From NCBI RefSeq assembly GCF_025140835.1, contig NZ_CP081153.1, positions 186,001 through 250,000 of the forward strand: a stretch of DNA of 64,000 bases, in the 5' to 3' direction. Below, in pieces: positions 26,222 through 35,874 of this stretch. How positions within the stretch are numbered: the first letter of the stretch is position 1; each line of letters starts with the position of its first letter. The notes under the pieces are model-generated. The model was not told the origin of the DNA. It made no database searches and saw only the letters and a list, made by a program, of their open reading frames with translations. Both the position numbers and the translations under genes were made by a program. This DNA comes from Aliiroseovarius sp. M344. Its GTDB lineage: Bacteria > Pseudomonadota > Alphaproteobacteria > Rhodobacterales > Rhodobacteraceae.

Positions 26222-27478
26222 TTATTTGGGCCACTTAACGGCGGGCAGGATTTTTCCGACGCAGTCGCCAAACCCGATCTGGAAGCCATCGCCTTTGGCC
26301 GTGCCCCGCAGGGTCAGTGTGTCGCCGTCTTCGATGAATGTGCGTGTCTCGCCAGTGTCGAGCGTGAAGGGCTCTCGGCCCGCCCAGCTCATCTCCATCA
26401 GTGAACCATATTCGGTTTTGGTTGGGCCAGAGATGGTGCCGGAGCCGAGAAGATCACCCACGTTCATCCCGCAGCCACCAATGGCGTGGTGGCACAGCTG
26501 CTCAGCAGCCGAATAATACATGCGGGTGTAGTTGGTTTCGCCAACAACCGACGCTGTGTCGCCGCCTTCGGGCTGCATCAGCACCTGAAGCTCGATGTCG
26601 TACAGACCGTCCCTTGAGCCATCCAGATAGGGCAGCAGCTCTTTCTCGCGTTCCGGTGTGGGCGCGCGGAAGTCTTCCAGAGCGGCGGCGGTCACGATCC
26701 ATGGGGAAATTGAGGTGCCGAAGGCTTTACCCTGGAACGGGCCAAGCGGTTGGTATTCCCAACCCTGGATATCACGGGCAGACCAGTCGTTCAGAAGAAC
26801 ATAGCCAAAGATCATGTCATCGGCTTCGTCCACGGTGATCGGCTGGCCAAACTCGGACGGTTTGCCAACGATGGCCCCCATCTCAAGCTCGATATCCAAA
26901 CGCATCGAGGGGCCAAAGCTGGGCATCTCGGCGTCGGGCGCTTTGCGCTGACCGTTCGGGCGGTGGATCGGCGTGCCCGAGATCACAACGGACGACGCAC
27001 GACCGTTATAGCCGATCGGGATGTGCAGCCAGTTGGCGGGCAGATCGGGCGAGCCGCGCAGGATCGCGCCCATGTTGGCGGCGTGCTGTCGACCGGCGTA
27101 GAAGTCAGTGTATTCCGAGACAGCAAAGGGCATCAGAAGCTCGGCGTCTGCCATCGGAACCAGATGCTCTTCGATTTCACTCTGGTAGGGGGACCCCTCT
27201 GCGAGCATCTCGTTCAGTTTGCTGCGAAATTCAGCCCAAACCTCAGACCCCAAATCCATGAATTCGTTCCACATGCCGGATGTGAAAACAGGCTCTGCGC
27301 TGTACTCAAAGTACTCATCTTCCAGAGCAGTCACATCAAGGATCATATCCCCGATGGCCACACCGCAGCGCGGCTCTGACCCGGCGGTCGAAAACACGCC
27401 GTAAGGCAGGTTGTTCAGCGGAAAGGGTGTCTCGGCGGAGTTCGCGCTGTCCACCCACGACTTTTTTAATTGGCTCAT
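26222..27478 (-). CDS. fahA: Fumarylacetoacetase
   Basis: Enzyme of 418 aa for the last step of homogentisate breakdown: fumarylacetoacetate to fumarate plus acetoacetate. Metal ligands are visible in S-E-Y-T-D-F-Y, D-I-E-L-E-M-G-A and N-D-W-S-A-R-D-I-Q; catalytic His in G-R-Q-H-A-A-N-M-G. The N-terminal SH3-like domain and C-terminal beta-roll are complete. TTGAGGATCACATG sets the start at 27478. It is third in the minus-strand order hmgA-maiA-fahA, 16 bp after maiA. Confidence 0.95.
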   Translation of the reverse strand: MSQLKKSWVDSANSAETPFPLNNLPYGVFSTAGSEPRCGVAIGDMILDVTALEDEYFEYSAEPVFTSGMWNEFMDLGSEVWAEFRSKLNEMLAEGSPYQSEIEEHLVPMADAELLMPFAVSEYTDFYAGRQHAANMGAILRGSPDLPANWLHIPIGYNGRASSVVISGTPIHRPNGQRKAPDAEMPSFGPSMRLDIELEMGAIVGKPSEFGQPITVDEADDMIFGYVLLNDWSARDIQGWEYQPLGPFQGKAFGTSISPWIVTAAALEDFRAPTPEREKELLPYLDGSRDGLYDIELQVLMQPEGGDTASVVGETNYTRMYYSAAEQLCHHAIGGCGMNVGDLLGSGTISGPTKTEYGSLMEMSWAGREPFTLDTGETRTFIEDGDTLTLRGTAKGDGFQIGFGDCVGKILPAVKWPK

Positions 27479-27494
27479 GTGATCCTCAAACAGG

Positions 27495-28139
27495 TTAGCT
27501 CTGGGCGTCCGGCTGTGCCTCAGGCTTTGCGGCGGCAAAGGCGGGCAAGGCCAAACAGGTTTCTTCGATTTCGGTCAGGCGCGGATATGCGGTCAGGTCC
27601 AGACCCCAGCGCCGTGCGTTATAGTACTGCGCAACAATGCAGATGTCCGCCAGAGACGGCGTGTCACCAAAGGCGAATTTCGTGTCCCTTTCGACCATCT
27701 GTTCAAGGGCGGTGAAACCCTTGGCCATCCAGTGACACATCCATTGGCGCTTGGCGTCCGCATCCGCGCCGAATTCATCAGCCAGATGGGCGACCACACG
27801 CAAGTTGTTCACGGGATGAATGTCCATCGCAACGACATGCGCGGCAGCCAAAACCTTGGCGCGGGCAATCGGATCTGACGGCAAAAGCGCCGGGTCCGGC
27901 TGCACCGCCTCAAGGTAGTCAATGATCGCCAGAGACTGGGTTAGGACAATCCCATCTTCCAGCTCAAGCGACGGGACCAGATGGGCTGGATTTTTGGCGA
28001 CATAGTCCGCCATGTGCTGCTGCCCGCCATCTTTCACAAGATGAACAGACACATGCTCGGCGCTGATACCCTTAAGGTTTAGCGCGATACGCACGCGATA
28101 GGCCGCTGTGGACCGCCAATATCCATACAGCGTCATCAT
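27495..28139 (-). CDS. maiA: Maleylacetoacetate isomerase
   Basis: Zeta-class glutathione transferase of 214 aa, which isomerises maleylacetoacetate to fumarylacetoacetate using glutathione. Active-site loop [17 protein letters not shown] at residues 8-24, then N-P-x-x-L-V-P-S-L and [10 protein letters not shown], the glutathione site. The start overlaps the hmgA stop (ATGATGA), so translation is coupled; the two adjacent ATGs at 28139 and 28136 cannot be told apart. Confidence 0.93.
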   Translation of the reverse strand: MMTLYGYWRSTAAYRVRIALNLKGISAEHVSVHLVKDGGQQHMADYVAKNPAHLVPSLELEDGIVLTQSLAIIDYLEAVQPDPALLPSDPIARAKVLAAAHVVAMDIHPVNNLRVVAHLADEFGADADAKRQWMCHWMAKGFTALEQMVERDTKFAFGDTPSLADICIVAQYYNARRWGLDLTAYPRLTEIEETCLALPAFAAAKPEAQPDAQS

Positions 28140-29488
28140 TTTTTACCGGGTTTCCCATCGAATTTCTTCTCAAGGCTGTCCCAGCAATCGATATAGTCGT
28201 CCTGCAAGGGCGCTTCGTTTGCAGCGAAGGCCGTCAGGTGCTGCGGGAAGCGGGTTTCGAACATGAAAGACATGGTGTTCTCCAGCTTCTCGGGCCCGAG
28301 ATTTGAATTCGACGCCCCCTCGAACGCCTCCCGATCCGGCCCGTGCGGCAGCATCATGTTGTGCAGCGACACGCCGCCGGGAATAAAGCCCTGCGGCTTG
28401 GCGTCATACTGGCCATAAATGTTGCCCATCAGCTCGGACATGATGTTCTTGTGATACCACGGCGGGCGGAATGTGTTCTCGGCAACCATCCAGCGGTCGC
28501 GGAACAGGACGAAGTCGATATTCGCGGTGCCGGGCTGGCCAGACGGTGCGGTCAGTACCGTGAAGATCGAGGGGTCCGGGTGGTCAAACAGGATCGCGCC
28601 AACCGGGCAATAGGTCGTCAGGTCGTATTTGTACGGCGCGTAGTTGCCGTGCCATGCAACCACGTCCAGCGGAGACTGTCCGATCTCGGTCTTATGGAAC
28701 TGTCCACACCATTTGATGGTGATGGTCGAGGGCACTTCGCGATCCTCAAACGCCGCGACTGGCGCTTTGAAGTCACGCGGGTTGGCCATACAGTTGGCGC
28801 CGATGGGGCCGCGGCCCGGAAGCTCGAATTTCTGACCATAGTTTTCGCAGACGAAGCCACGCGCCGGACCTTCCAGAAGTTCGACCCGATAGACAAGACC
28901 GCGGGGGATAACGCCGATTTCCTGCGGGGCAAGGTCGATGATGCCGAGCTCTGTAAAGAAGCGCAGTTTGCCTTCCTGCGGTACAACAAGCAGTTCGCTG
29001 TCAGCCGAAAAGAAGTAGTCATCTACCATAGATTCCGTGACCAGATAGATGTGCGATGCCATGCCGACCTGCGTGTTCACGTCGCCCGCCGTTGTCATGG
29101 TGCGCATTCCAGTGATCCAGTTCAGACCCTCGGTCGTAGGTACCGGATCCCAGCGATACTGACCCAGACTGATCACGTCCGGGTCCACACAGGGTGCGGA
29201 CTTCCAGTAAGGCATATCAACCTTGGTATAGCGCGCAGAATGTTTCACAGATGGACGGATGCGGTAACACCATGTGCGTTCGGGTGGGTTGGCCGTGAAC
29301 GCCGTGCCAGACAGCTGTTCGCCATACAGCCCATATTCACATTTCTGCGGGCTGTTCATGCCTTGTGGCAGCGCACCGGGCAGTGCCTCGGTCTCGAAGT
29401 CATTGGCCCAACCGGGCATATAATGCGTTTCGGTGCCCACAGAGGACACCGCGCGCGTCATTTCGCGCGCAGAGCTGTGCTGGTTCAT
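28136..29488 (-). CDS. hmgA: Homogentisate 1,2-dioxygenase
   Basis: Iron(II) cupin dioxygenase of 450 aa that opens homogentisate to maleylacetoacetate. Seen: [12 protein letters not shown] near the N terminus, [15 protein letters not shown] near 285, and the iron site [15 protein letters not shown] plus [11 protein letters not shown]. It is first in the operon hmgA-maiA-fahA. ACGAGGTTTCAC precedes the ATG at 29488; the frame extends 33 codons upstream across the promoter and is not used. Confidence 0.96.
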   Translation of the reverse strand: MNQHSSAREMTRAVSSVGTETHYMPGWANDFETEALPGALPQGMNSPQKCEYGLYGEQLSGTAFTANPPERTWCYRIRPSVKHSARYTKVDMPYWKSAPCVDPDVISLGQYRWDPVPTTEGLNWITGMRTMTTAGDVNTQVGMASHIYLVTESMVDDYFFSADSELLVVPQEGKLRFFTELGIIDLAPQEIGVIPRGLVYRVELLEGPARGFVCENYGQKFELPGRGPIGANCMANPRDFKAPVAAFEDREVPSTITIKWCGQFHKTEIGQSPLDVVAWHGNYAPYKYDLTTYCPVGAILFDHPDPSIFTVLTAPSGQPGTANIDFVLFRDRWMVAENTFRPPWYHKNIMSELMGNIYGQYDAKPQGFIPGGVSLHNMMLPHGPDREAFEGASNSNLGPEKLENTMSFMFETRFPQHLTAFAANEAPLQDDYIDCWDSLEKKFDGKPGKK

Positions 29489-29540
29489 GTGAAACCTCGT
29501 TTCAATACCCTTTGCAGGGCTCATCCTGTTTGCAGCGCAA

Positions 29541-29569
29541 TGGTATCGTTGCGAATGAAACGAAGTCAA
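29541..29569 (-). promoter_or_regulatory. hmgA promoter with overlapping palindromic operator
   Basis: On the minus strand TTGACT (29569-29564) is followed after 17 bp by ATACCA, a plausible sigma-70 pair with a good -35 and a weak -10. The spacer holds a near-palindrome at 29545-29564, related at 16 of 20 bases to the site at 24571-24590. Such a position fits a repressor released by an aromatic intermediate. Confidence 0.5.
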
Positions 29570-29580
29570 GAAAAAGTGAC

Positions 29581-29596
29581 ACTTCACAGGTGAAGT
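29581..29596. repeat. Short perfect inverted repeat between hmgA and motB
   Basis: ACTTCAC-AG-GTGAAGT, 7-base arms around 2 bases, upstream of the hmgA -35. The string GTGAAGTAT recurs near 29663, just before the motB ribosome site. It may be a second regulatory site of the divergent region. Confidence 0.3.
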
Positions 29597-29682
29597 ATTG
29601 AATTGCCAACAATTTGAAAGGTTAAGCCCCTATCAACTTCGGCCGGCTAACACTGATCCCGGGTGAAGTATGAGGTGGTGAG

Positions 29683-30501
29683 ATGCGCGCAAATGCAAAT
29701 GCGCCTGTAATCATCAAAAGGGTTAAGAAAGTCAGTGGTGGCGGACACCACGGTGGTGCATGGAAAGTGGCCTATGCCGATTTCGTGACAGCCATGATGG
29801 CGTTCTTCCTTCTGATGTGGCTTTTGAATGCAACGACGGAAAAACAGCGGAAGGGCATCGCGGACTATTTCAGTCCAACCATCCCCGTGACACGTGTGTC
29901 GGGTGGTGGCGACGGCTCGTTTGGTGGCGATAGCGTCTTTGTCGAAGAGACTCTGTCGCAGACCGGAAACGGTGGGCTGCCGCGCGATCCGACCATGCAA
30001 GGCGGCGGCGCTGCGGCTGACGTCGCCATGGAAGACGCGCATTTGGAAGATGTTGAAAAGATGCTTTTTGCCCGCAGCGGGGACAGCATGGCCAGCGACG
30101 GAATTGCGCGCCACATCGTGACCCGCGTTACCGATGAAGGCCTGCTTGTCGAGCTGTTTGATCTGCCGGACGCTCCGTTGTTTGAACCGGGGACCAGTAC
30201 GCCGACCGGACTGCTGACAGAATTGGTGGCTATGGTCGTGCGTGTTTTTGCACTGGTCGAAAACAGGGTCGCGATCGAAGGGCACGTCGCCACGCAGCCG
30301 GTCGTGGTCAAGGAGAACACCGCTTGGCCCTTGTCCACCAATCGCGCAAGCCAAGTGCGAGTGATGCTGGAAAGCGAATCGTTTCCGCCTGTGCGTATCG
30401 ACCGTGTAACCGGTCACGCAGATCGTGATCCGACCGGGCAGAACATCATGGCGGTGCGCAACAACCGTATTGAACTGATCCTTCTGCGCCACGGGCATTG
30501 A
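29683..30501 (+). CDS. motB: Flagellar motor stator protein MotB
   Basis: Inner-membrane protein of 272 aa. One transmembrane helix (about residues 29-49) carries the proton-relay Asp33 in A-Y-A-D-F-V-T-A-M-M-A-F-F-L-L-M-W-L-L. The C-terminal OmpA-like peptidoglycan-binding domain covers about 150-270, with the N-R-A-x-x-V-R and G-H-A-D-R-D-P motifs. A glycine-rich linker with a plug-like part lies between. No motA is in the window; in roseobacters motA often lies elsewhere in the flagellar locus. GAGGTGGTGAG precedes the ATG. First of five flagellar genes. Confidence 0.93.
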   Translation: MRANANAPVIIKRVKKVSGGGHHGGAWKVAYADFVTAMMAFFLLMWLLNATTEKQRKGIADYFSPTIPVTRVSGGGDGSFGGDSVFVEETLSQTGNGGLPRDPTMQGGGAAADVAMEDAHLEDVEKMLFARSGDSMASDGIARHIVTRVTDEGLLVELFDLPDAPLFEPGTSTPTGLLTELVAMVVRVFALVENRVAIEGHVATQPVVVKENTAWPLSTNRASQVRVMLESESFPPVRIDRVTGHADRDPTGQNIMAVRNNRIELILLRHGH

Positions 30502-30623
30502 TCCGCTTCTTTAGCTTTGCCGGGACCGTATTCGCTGCAAATTTTAGCTGTTAGCGGCCTGTTAAGGTCAGGTGGCTAAGCATGGTGTTCGACATAGAGG
30601 TAGATGCAGCAGAAAGGCGCACC

Positions 30624-31931
30624 ATGACGATTTCCTCCTCACTAAGTGCCGGCGTCGCCGGTTTGAACGCGCACGCAACCAAACTGGCCACGATTTCGGA
30701 CAACATCGCGAATTCTTCGACATTTGGGTATAAGCGGGCCACAGCGGACTTTCAGAACCTTGTAATCGGCGGATTGGCTGGCGCGGGTACCTACTCTGCC
30801 GGTGGTGTCCGCACGACGACCCACCGCATCATCGATGAACACGGCCCCCTGATCTCGACATCAAACCCGATGGATATCGCGATCAGCGGACGCGGCATGC
30901 TGCCGGTCACGCAAGAGGTTTACCGCGATGCCAATCCCGGCGCGCGCCCGATGATGATGACAACGACCGGCTCGTTTCGGACGGATTCTGAAGGTGTGTT
31001 GAAGACCGAAACAGGGTTGGTTCTGCTGGGTTGGCCCGCGGATGCCGACGGAAATGTCGCCACGTTCCCTCGGGATACGGGAGTAGGGCTGGAGCCTATC
31101 GTTATCAACGCAAACCAAACCGCGGGCGACCCGACCACGACCATGAAACTGGGTGTCAACCTGCCCGCCGTTGAAACCGAGGCTGGCTCGGCTGGCACAG
31201 CGCGGCCTTTGTCGGTGGAGTATTTCGGCAATCTCGGCACCTCTGAAACACTTGATTTCTCGTTTACACCGACAATCCCCGCCACCGGCTCTTCAAACCA
31301 GTGGACCATGGTCGTCACCGACAGCGCGTCTGGTGGCGCGACGATTGGTGAATATACGCTGACATTCGACGATTCGCGCACGGATGGCGGGTCGCTCGCT
31401 TCAGTTGCCGTGGTGTCTGGTGGGACCTACAATGCCACGAACGGTACTCTTGATCTGACCGTTGCTGGAGGGCCGCTCTCGCTCACAATCGGGAAAATTG
31501 GTGACCCCAATGGGCTGACCCAACTTTCTGACAGTTTTGCCCCTGTCTCGATCACCAAAGACGGCTCGCCTGTAGGCAATCTTACAGCGGTGCAGGTGGA
31601 CGAGCATGGCTTCATCAAAGCCACTTATGATACCGGCTTCATTCGCACCATTTATCAGGTGCCCTTGGTTGATGTGCCAAACCCCAACGGCCTGATCTCG
31701 ATATCGAACCAAGCATACCAAGTGTCCCCGGAAAGCGGATCGTTCTTCATGTGGGACGCTGGGGATGGCCCCACTGGCGAAGTTGTCGGCTTCGCCCGCG
31801 AAGGGTCAACCACTGACGTTGCAGGCGAGCTGACGAGCCTGATTCAGACACAGCGTGCCTATAGCTCGAACGCCAAGGTCATCCAAACCGTGGATGAAAT
31901 GCTGCAAGAAACGACCAATATCAAACGTTAA
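30624..31931 (+). CDS. flgE: Flagellar hook protein FlgE
   Basis: Protein of 435 aa for the flagellar hook. The N terminus has the Flg_bb_rod motif (LNAHATKLATISDNIANSST with F-G-Y-K-R), the middle has the FlgE beta domains, and the C terminus ends with the coiled region LTSLIQTQRAYSSNAKVIQT...MLQETTNIKR. The ATG at 30624 has AGAAAGGC before it. It is followed 28 bp later by flgK. Confidence 0.92.
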   Translation: MTISSSLSAGVAGLNAHATKLATISDNIANSSTFGYKRATADFQNLVIGGLAGAGTYSAGGVRTTTHRIIDEHGPLISTSNPMDIAISGRGMLPVTQEVYRDANPGARPMMMTTTGSFRTDSEGVLKTETGLVLLGWPADADGNVATFPRDTGVGLEPIVINANQTAGDPTTTMKLGVNLPAVETEAGSAGTARPLSVEYFGNLGTSETLDFSFTPTIPATGSSNQWTMVVTDSASGGATIGEYTLTFDDSRTDGGSLASVAVVSGGTYNATNGTLDLTVAGGPLSLTIGKIGDPNGLTQLSDSFAPVSITKDGSPVGNLTAVQVDEHGFIKATYDTGFIRTIYQVPLVDVPNPNGLISISNQAYQVSPESGSFFMWDAGDGPTGEVVGFAREGSTTDVAGELTSLIQTQRAYSSNAKVIQTVDEMLQETTNIKR

Positions 31932-31959
31932 TGACGGATCGGAAACCAAGGCCTGACCC

Positions 31960-33417
31960 ATGAGCATATCTGGCGCCTTTTCAAACGCCCTTTCGGGCCT
32001 CAGCGCATCGTCGCGCGCGGCAGAGCTTGTCTCGTCCAATGTCGCAAACGCGATGACCGAAGGCTATGGTGCCAGATCATTGGAGTTGTCGACCCGAACC
32101 TTGGGGCAATCCGGGTCGGGTGTGAGGGTTAATGGAGTTCAACGACAGACAGATGAGGTTTTGATCGGAGACAGGCGATTGGCGGATGCCGCAATCGGCT
32201 ACCACGGCACGCAAGAGCAGTTTTTGAAGGGGCTGGGCGATACTATCGGCACACCCGACCAACCTGGTTCCTTGTCTGGACGGCTAGCACAATTTGAAGC
32301 CTCGTTGATAGAAACTGCCGCGCGGCCGGATAGCGATGCCCGCTTGTTGGCTGTGCTGGACGCGGCCGAAAACCTGACGAGGCACGTGAAGAACACAGCA
32401 GATTTCATCCAGAACGCCCGACTCAACGCGGATCGCGCGATTGAAAACCAAGTCGCAACATTGAATGCGGGGCTGGACGACGTCAGGTCCCTTAACATCA
32501 AGATACAAGAGGCGCGCGCGCGGGGTGTTGATCCGTCCGGATTGATGGATCTGAGGCAACAGAAAATTGACGAGTTATCGCCAATTGTTCCGCTGAAACA
32601 GCTTCCGCGTGAACATGGAATGATTGCCTTGATCACAACCGGCGGTGCCGTGTTGCTCGACGGCAAGGCGGCGCAATTGGGTTTCACATCCGTCAACATG
32701 ATTGTGCCCGAAATGACTCTCGCTGGTGGCGCTTTGTCCGGACTGACCATCAACGGCCAACTCGTCGAGACCGGCGGTGATCGGAGTCTGATTGCTGGCG
32801 GCGCTTTGGCAGGCCAGTTCGCTGTGCGAGATGACTTGGCGATAACGGCACAGCATCGGCTCGACGGATTTGCACGGGATATTGTTGAAAGGTTTCAGGA
32901 TCCGTCTCTGGATTCGACGCGCGCGCCGGGGGGTCCGGGCTTGTTCACCGATGCAGGGGCAGCATTCGCCGCAACAGACGAGACTGCCTTATCTACACGA
33001 TTGTCGCTTAACGCGGCTGTTGATCCCAAGCAAGGCGGCGCAGCTTGGCGGTTGCGCGATGGACTGGGCGCGGCTTTGCAAGGCAATGTGGGATCCGCGA
33101 CATTGCTCCATCAACTCGCAGACAGGCTCAATGCATCGCGCGTTCCCGGCTCGATTGGGTTTTCCGGTGCAGCGCGCACGTCCGCCGGATTGGCGGCGGA
33201 TGTTCTGTCACTTGCAAGCTCTGATCACTTGCAGGCGGAAACGCGATTGGGATTTGCCACCGCTCAACATCAGACCTTGCGGCAAATGGAGTTGTCGCAA
33301 GGTGTCGATACAGATGCAGAGTTGCAAAAGCTGATGCAGATCGAACAGGCCTACGCAGCCAACGCCCGAGTTATCTCGACCGCAGACGAGATGATACAGA
33401 CAATCCTCGCCATTTAG
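31960..33417 (+). CDS. flgK: Flagellar hook-associated protein FlgK
   Basis: Protein of 485 aa, the first hook-filament junction protein. The N-terminal heptad region has FSNALSGLSASSRAAELVSS with N-V-A-N-A-M-T-E-G-Y, and the C terminus has D-T-D-A-E-L-Q-K-L-M-Q-I-E-Q-A-Y-A-A-N-A-R-V, both diagnostic. The variable middle is short, as usual in alphaproteobacteria. Ten bases separate it from flgL. Confidence 0.93.
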   Translation: MSISGAFSNALSGLSASSRAAELVSSNVANAMTEGYGARSLELSTRTLGQSGSGVRVNGVQRQTDEVLIGDRRLADAAIGYHGTQEQFLKGLGDTIGTPDQPGSLSGRLAQFEASLIETAARPDSDARLLAVLDAAENLTRHVKNTADFIQNARLNADRAIENQVATLNAGLDDVRSLNIKIQEARARGVDPSGLMDLRQQKIDELSPIVPLKQLPREHGMIALITTGGAVLLDGKAAQLGFTSVNMIVPEMTLAGGALSGLTINGQLVETGGDRSLIAGGALAGQFAVRDDLAITAQHRLDGFARDIVERFQDPSLDSTRAPGGPGLFTDAGAAFAATDETALSTRLSLNAAVDPKQGGAAWRLRDGLGAALQGNVGSATLLHQLADRLNASRVPGSIGFSGAARTSAGLAADVLSLASSDHLQAETRLGFATAQHQTLRQMELSQGVDTDAELQKLMQIEQAYAANARVISTADEMIQTILAI

Positions 33418-33427
33418 GAGATGAGAC

Positions 33428-34438
33428 ATGTCATTCGCGACATACGGTGATCTCGCCAGCACGTTTCACACGCGCCATCAGACAGCCAAGCTCAAACAAG
33501 ATATGGAGCTTTTAGGTATGGAGCTGTCTTCGGGCCGCAAGGCGAATTTGGCGACACATGTATCCGGAGATTTCGGTCCAATCGCCGGGATCGAACACAG
33601 CCTAAAACTTTTGGCTGCCCAGACCCAAGGGATAAGTGAAGCGCAGACAATGGTCAGGGGCGCGCAGACCGTACTTGGAAACATCCAGGATCAAACGCAA
33701 ACACTTACCAGCGGTTTGATCAGCGCGATTAGCTCTCAGAACACTGGTCTAATCCAATCAACGGCTGTTACTGCGCGCGAGATTTTTTCATCAACAGTTT
33801 CTAATCTGAACACTAGCCTCGGCGGGAGAAGCCTTTTTTCCGGTGCCGCAACGGACGGTTTGGCGTTGGCCGATGCCGAAACGATATTGGCCGATTTAAT
33901 GTCGTTGGTCTCTGCTGAAACTACGGCCGCTGGTGTGTCGTCCCAGATTGATGACTGGTTCATGTCACCCAGCGGCGGGTTCGAGTTGTTCGGGTATCTC
34001 GGCGCGGACGAAGAGCTTGGCCCGTTCCGCCTGCGCGAAGGTGAGGAAGTATCCCATCCTGTCAAGGCAAATGACACCGAGATCCGAAACCTTATGAGTG
34101 CGCTTGCCAAATCTGCGGTTCTTGCCGAAGGGGCTCTGTCTGGGGATGCGGCATCCCAAAGGGACCTTGCAAAGATATCGTCGAATGAATTGCTCGCAGC
34201 CAGCGACAACCTGACATTCGTGCGTGCCCGCGTGGGCAGCATAGAAGCGCGGATCGAAACAGCGTCTGTCAGGAACACTGCTGAAAAATCCGCGTTACAG
34301 CTGTCCTACAATCAGCTAACGGCGGCGGATCCGTATGAGACGGCGACTGCGTTGCAGGCGCTCTATGGTCAGATGGAAAGCCTCTACACAGTGACCGCCA
34401 GACTTTCGAACCTGAACTTCACGGATTATATGCGATGA
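33428..34438 (+). CDS. flgL: Flagellar hook-associated protein FlgL (flagellin-like)
   Basis: Protein of 336 aa with flagellin-type N- and C-terminal helices: TAKLKQDMELLGMELSSGRK near the start and S-A-L-Q-L-S-Y-N-Q-L-T-A-A-D-P-Y-E-T-A-T near the end. Its place directly after flgK marks it as FlgL, the second junction protein. TAGGAG precedes the ATG; the stop overlaps the flgI start by 4 bases (ATGA). Confidence 0.88.
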   Translation: MSFATYGDLASTFHTRHQTAKLKQDMELLGMELSSGRKANLATHVSGDFGPIAGIEHSLKLLAAQTQGISEAQTMVRGAQTVLGNIQDQTQTLTSGLISAISSQNTGLIQSTAVTAREIFSSTVSNLNTSLGGRSLFSGAATDGLALADAETILADLMSLVSAETTAAGVSSQIDDWFMSPSGGFELFGYLGADEELGPFRLREGEEVSHPVKANDTEIRNLMSALAKSAVLAEGALSGDAASQRDLAKISSNELLAASDNLTFVRARVGSIEARIETASVRNTAEKSALQLSYNQLTAADPYETATALQALYGQMESLYTVTARLSNLNFTDYMR

Positions 34439-35538
34439 CCCGATTTCTCATCTTTACCTTCACGCTGCTGCTTTCTCTGTCCGCGGCGCAGGCAAACTCT
34501 GTCCGAATCAAGGACCTTGTTGAGTTTGATGGCGTGCGCGGAAACGATTTGATCGGCTATGGTCTGGTGGTCGGACTGAATGGCACGGGCGATGGGATCC
34601 GCAATGCACCTTTCACAGAAGATATCATGTCTAATATTCTGGAGCGGTTGGGGGTCAATATCACCGGCGAGCAGTTTCGCCCCAAGAATGTTGCGGCCGT
34701 TTTTGTGACCGCCTCGCTGCCACCCTTCGCGCGCGCTGGGTCGCGCATTGATGTGACGGTGTCGGCAATAGGTGATGCGAAAAGCTTGCTCGGGGGGACT
34801 CTTATCATGACCCCACTTAACGCGGCGGATGGCGAAATCTATGCCGTCGGCCAAGGGACAGTCATCGCGGGAGGCGCAGAGGCCGAAGGGGATGGCGCCA
34901 AGGTCATCCAAGGCGTACCAACAAGTGGTGTCATCCCGAATGGTGCTCGCGTAGAACGTGAGATCGATTTTGACTTTACCAAGCTGAAATCAATCCGCTT
35001 GGCGTTGCGCACGCCCGACTTCACCACTGCAGAGCGCATCGAGCGTGCGATCAACGGCAAATACGGCCGCTTGGTTTCGCGGATGCTGGACAGCGGCACT
35101 GTGATCGTTGACATCAGCGCAACACGCGCAGTTTCCCCCGCGCATGCGATAGGTGCGATTGAAAACCTGGGCGTCGAACCGGAACGAAAAGCCAAGGTCG
35201 TCGTTGACCAAAGATCTGGGACAATCGTGATGGGGTCCGATGTTCGGATCAGCAGGGTTGCCGTGTCGCAGGGAAATTTGACTCTTAGGATACAGGAACA
35301 ACCGATCGTTGTGCAGCCCAATCCTTTCTCGAATGGAGAACCACTTTTGGTCCCACGTACCAACGCAGCCATAGAGGAAGAGCCCGGCATCGGCCTGGCT
35401 GAGGTAGAGGGCGGCACTTCATTATCCGAAGTCATCGCGGGCCTGAACGCCCTGGGTGTTGCGCCGCGCGATATGATCGACATCCTAAAAAGCATTAAAG
35501 CCGCAGGTGCACTCCATGCGGATTTCATAGTGCGCTGA
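34435..35538 (+). CDS. flgI: Flagellar P-ring protein FlgI
   Basis: Periplasmic ring protein of 367 aa around the flagellar rod. A Sec signal peptide covers residues 1-20 (ending SAAQA). Then R-I-K-D-L-V-E-F-D-G-V-R-G-N-D-L-I-G-Y-G-L-V-V-G-L-N-G-T-G-D, the typical opening of FlgI. The C terminus is complete (VAPRDMIDILKSIKAAGALH). It is last of the flagellar run; rod and L-ring genes are not in the window. Confidence 0.95.
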   Translation: MTRFLIFTFTLLLSLSAAQANSVRIKDLVEFDGVRGNDLIGYGLVVGLNGTGDGIRNAPFTEDIMSNILERLGVNITGEQFRPKNVAAVFVTASLPPFARAGSRIDVTVSAIGDAKSLLGGTLIMTPLNAADGEIYAVGQGTVIAGGAEAEGDGAKVIQGVPTSGVIPNGARVEREIDFDFTKLKSIRLALRTPDFTTAERIERAINGKYGRLVSRMLDSGTVIVDISATRAVSPAHAIGAIENLGVEPERKAKVVVDQRSGTIVMGSDVRISRVAVSQGNLTLRIQEQPIVVQPNPFSNGEPLLVPRTNAAIEEEPGIGLAEVEGGTSLSEVIAGLNALGVAPRDMIDILKSIKAAGALHADFIVR

Positions 35539-35874
35539 GGCAGAACGCTGCTTGAATCGCGAGCGGTCAATTGCGGGCGATCCCCAAACCTATCTGTTGG
35601 CTAAGGCTAAAATCGCGCGTTTCGACGTGGGCACATGTGCCCTTCCCGAGGTTTTCACCGCAACAGACCAAAGAGCCTGGTTGTTGGACAAAGCCAAGTG
35701 GAACTGCGTCGGGTACGATCGGCTACCGCAGTGTTTTCTGGAATGGCGTGGGTATTCGCAGATTAAAATTTCTGACCGCTCTCTCGAATTTGACTTGCAA
35801 ACTCCAATAAAACGGTCAAAAATCCACAAAACTGTGAATAACTGTGGTATACGCTTCAGTTAAAGGCCTAATAA
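35539..35874. other. 336-bp stretch between flgI and the DeoR gene
   Basis: Apart from the doubtful 103-codon frame I see no gene. The last 100 bases are AT-rich, with TTGACT at 35789-35794 and CCACA/TGTGG arms around 35823-35847, and probably hold the promoter of the DeoR-type regulator. Confidence 0.4.
35552..35863 (+). CDS. Possible small protein after flgI (uncertain)
   Basis: An open frame of 103 codons from a TTG start, rich in Trp and Cys in its middle (WLLDKAKWNCVGYDRLPQC). I do not recognise it. The first 70 codons look moderately coding in third positions; the last 30 are AT-rich and resemble promoter DNA for the DeoR gene. The ribosome site is poor (GAGG 11 nt upstream). It may be a decayed gene or chance. 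Confidence 0.25.
   Translation: MNRERSIAGDPQTYLLAKAKIARFDVGTCALPEVFTATDQRAWLLDKAKWNCVGYDRLPQCFLEWRGYSQIKISDRSLEFDLQTPIKRSKIHKTVNNCGIRFS

Noticed and set aside
28343..29593. A 416-codon plus-strand open frame opposite hmgA
   Set aside because: Mirror frame of an unmistakable homogentisate dioxygenase gene.
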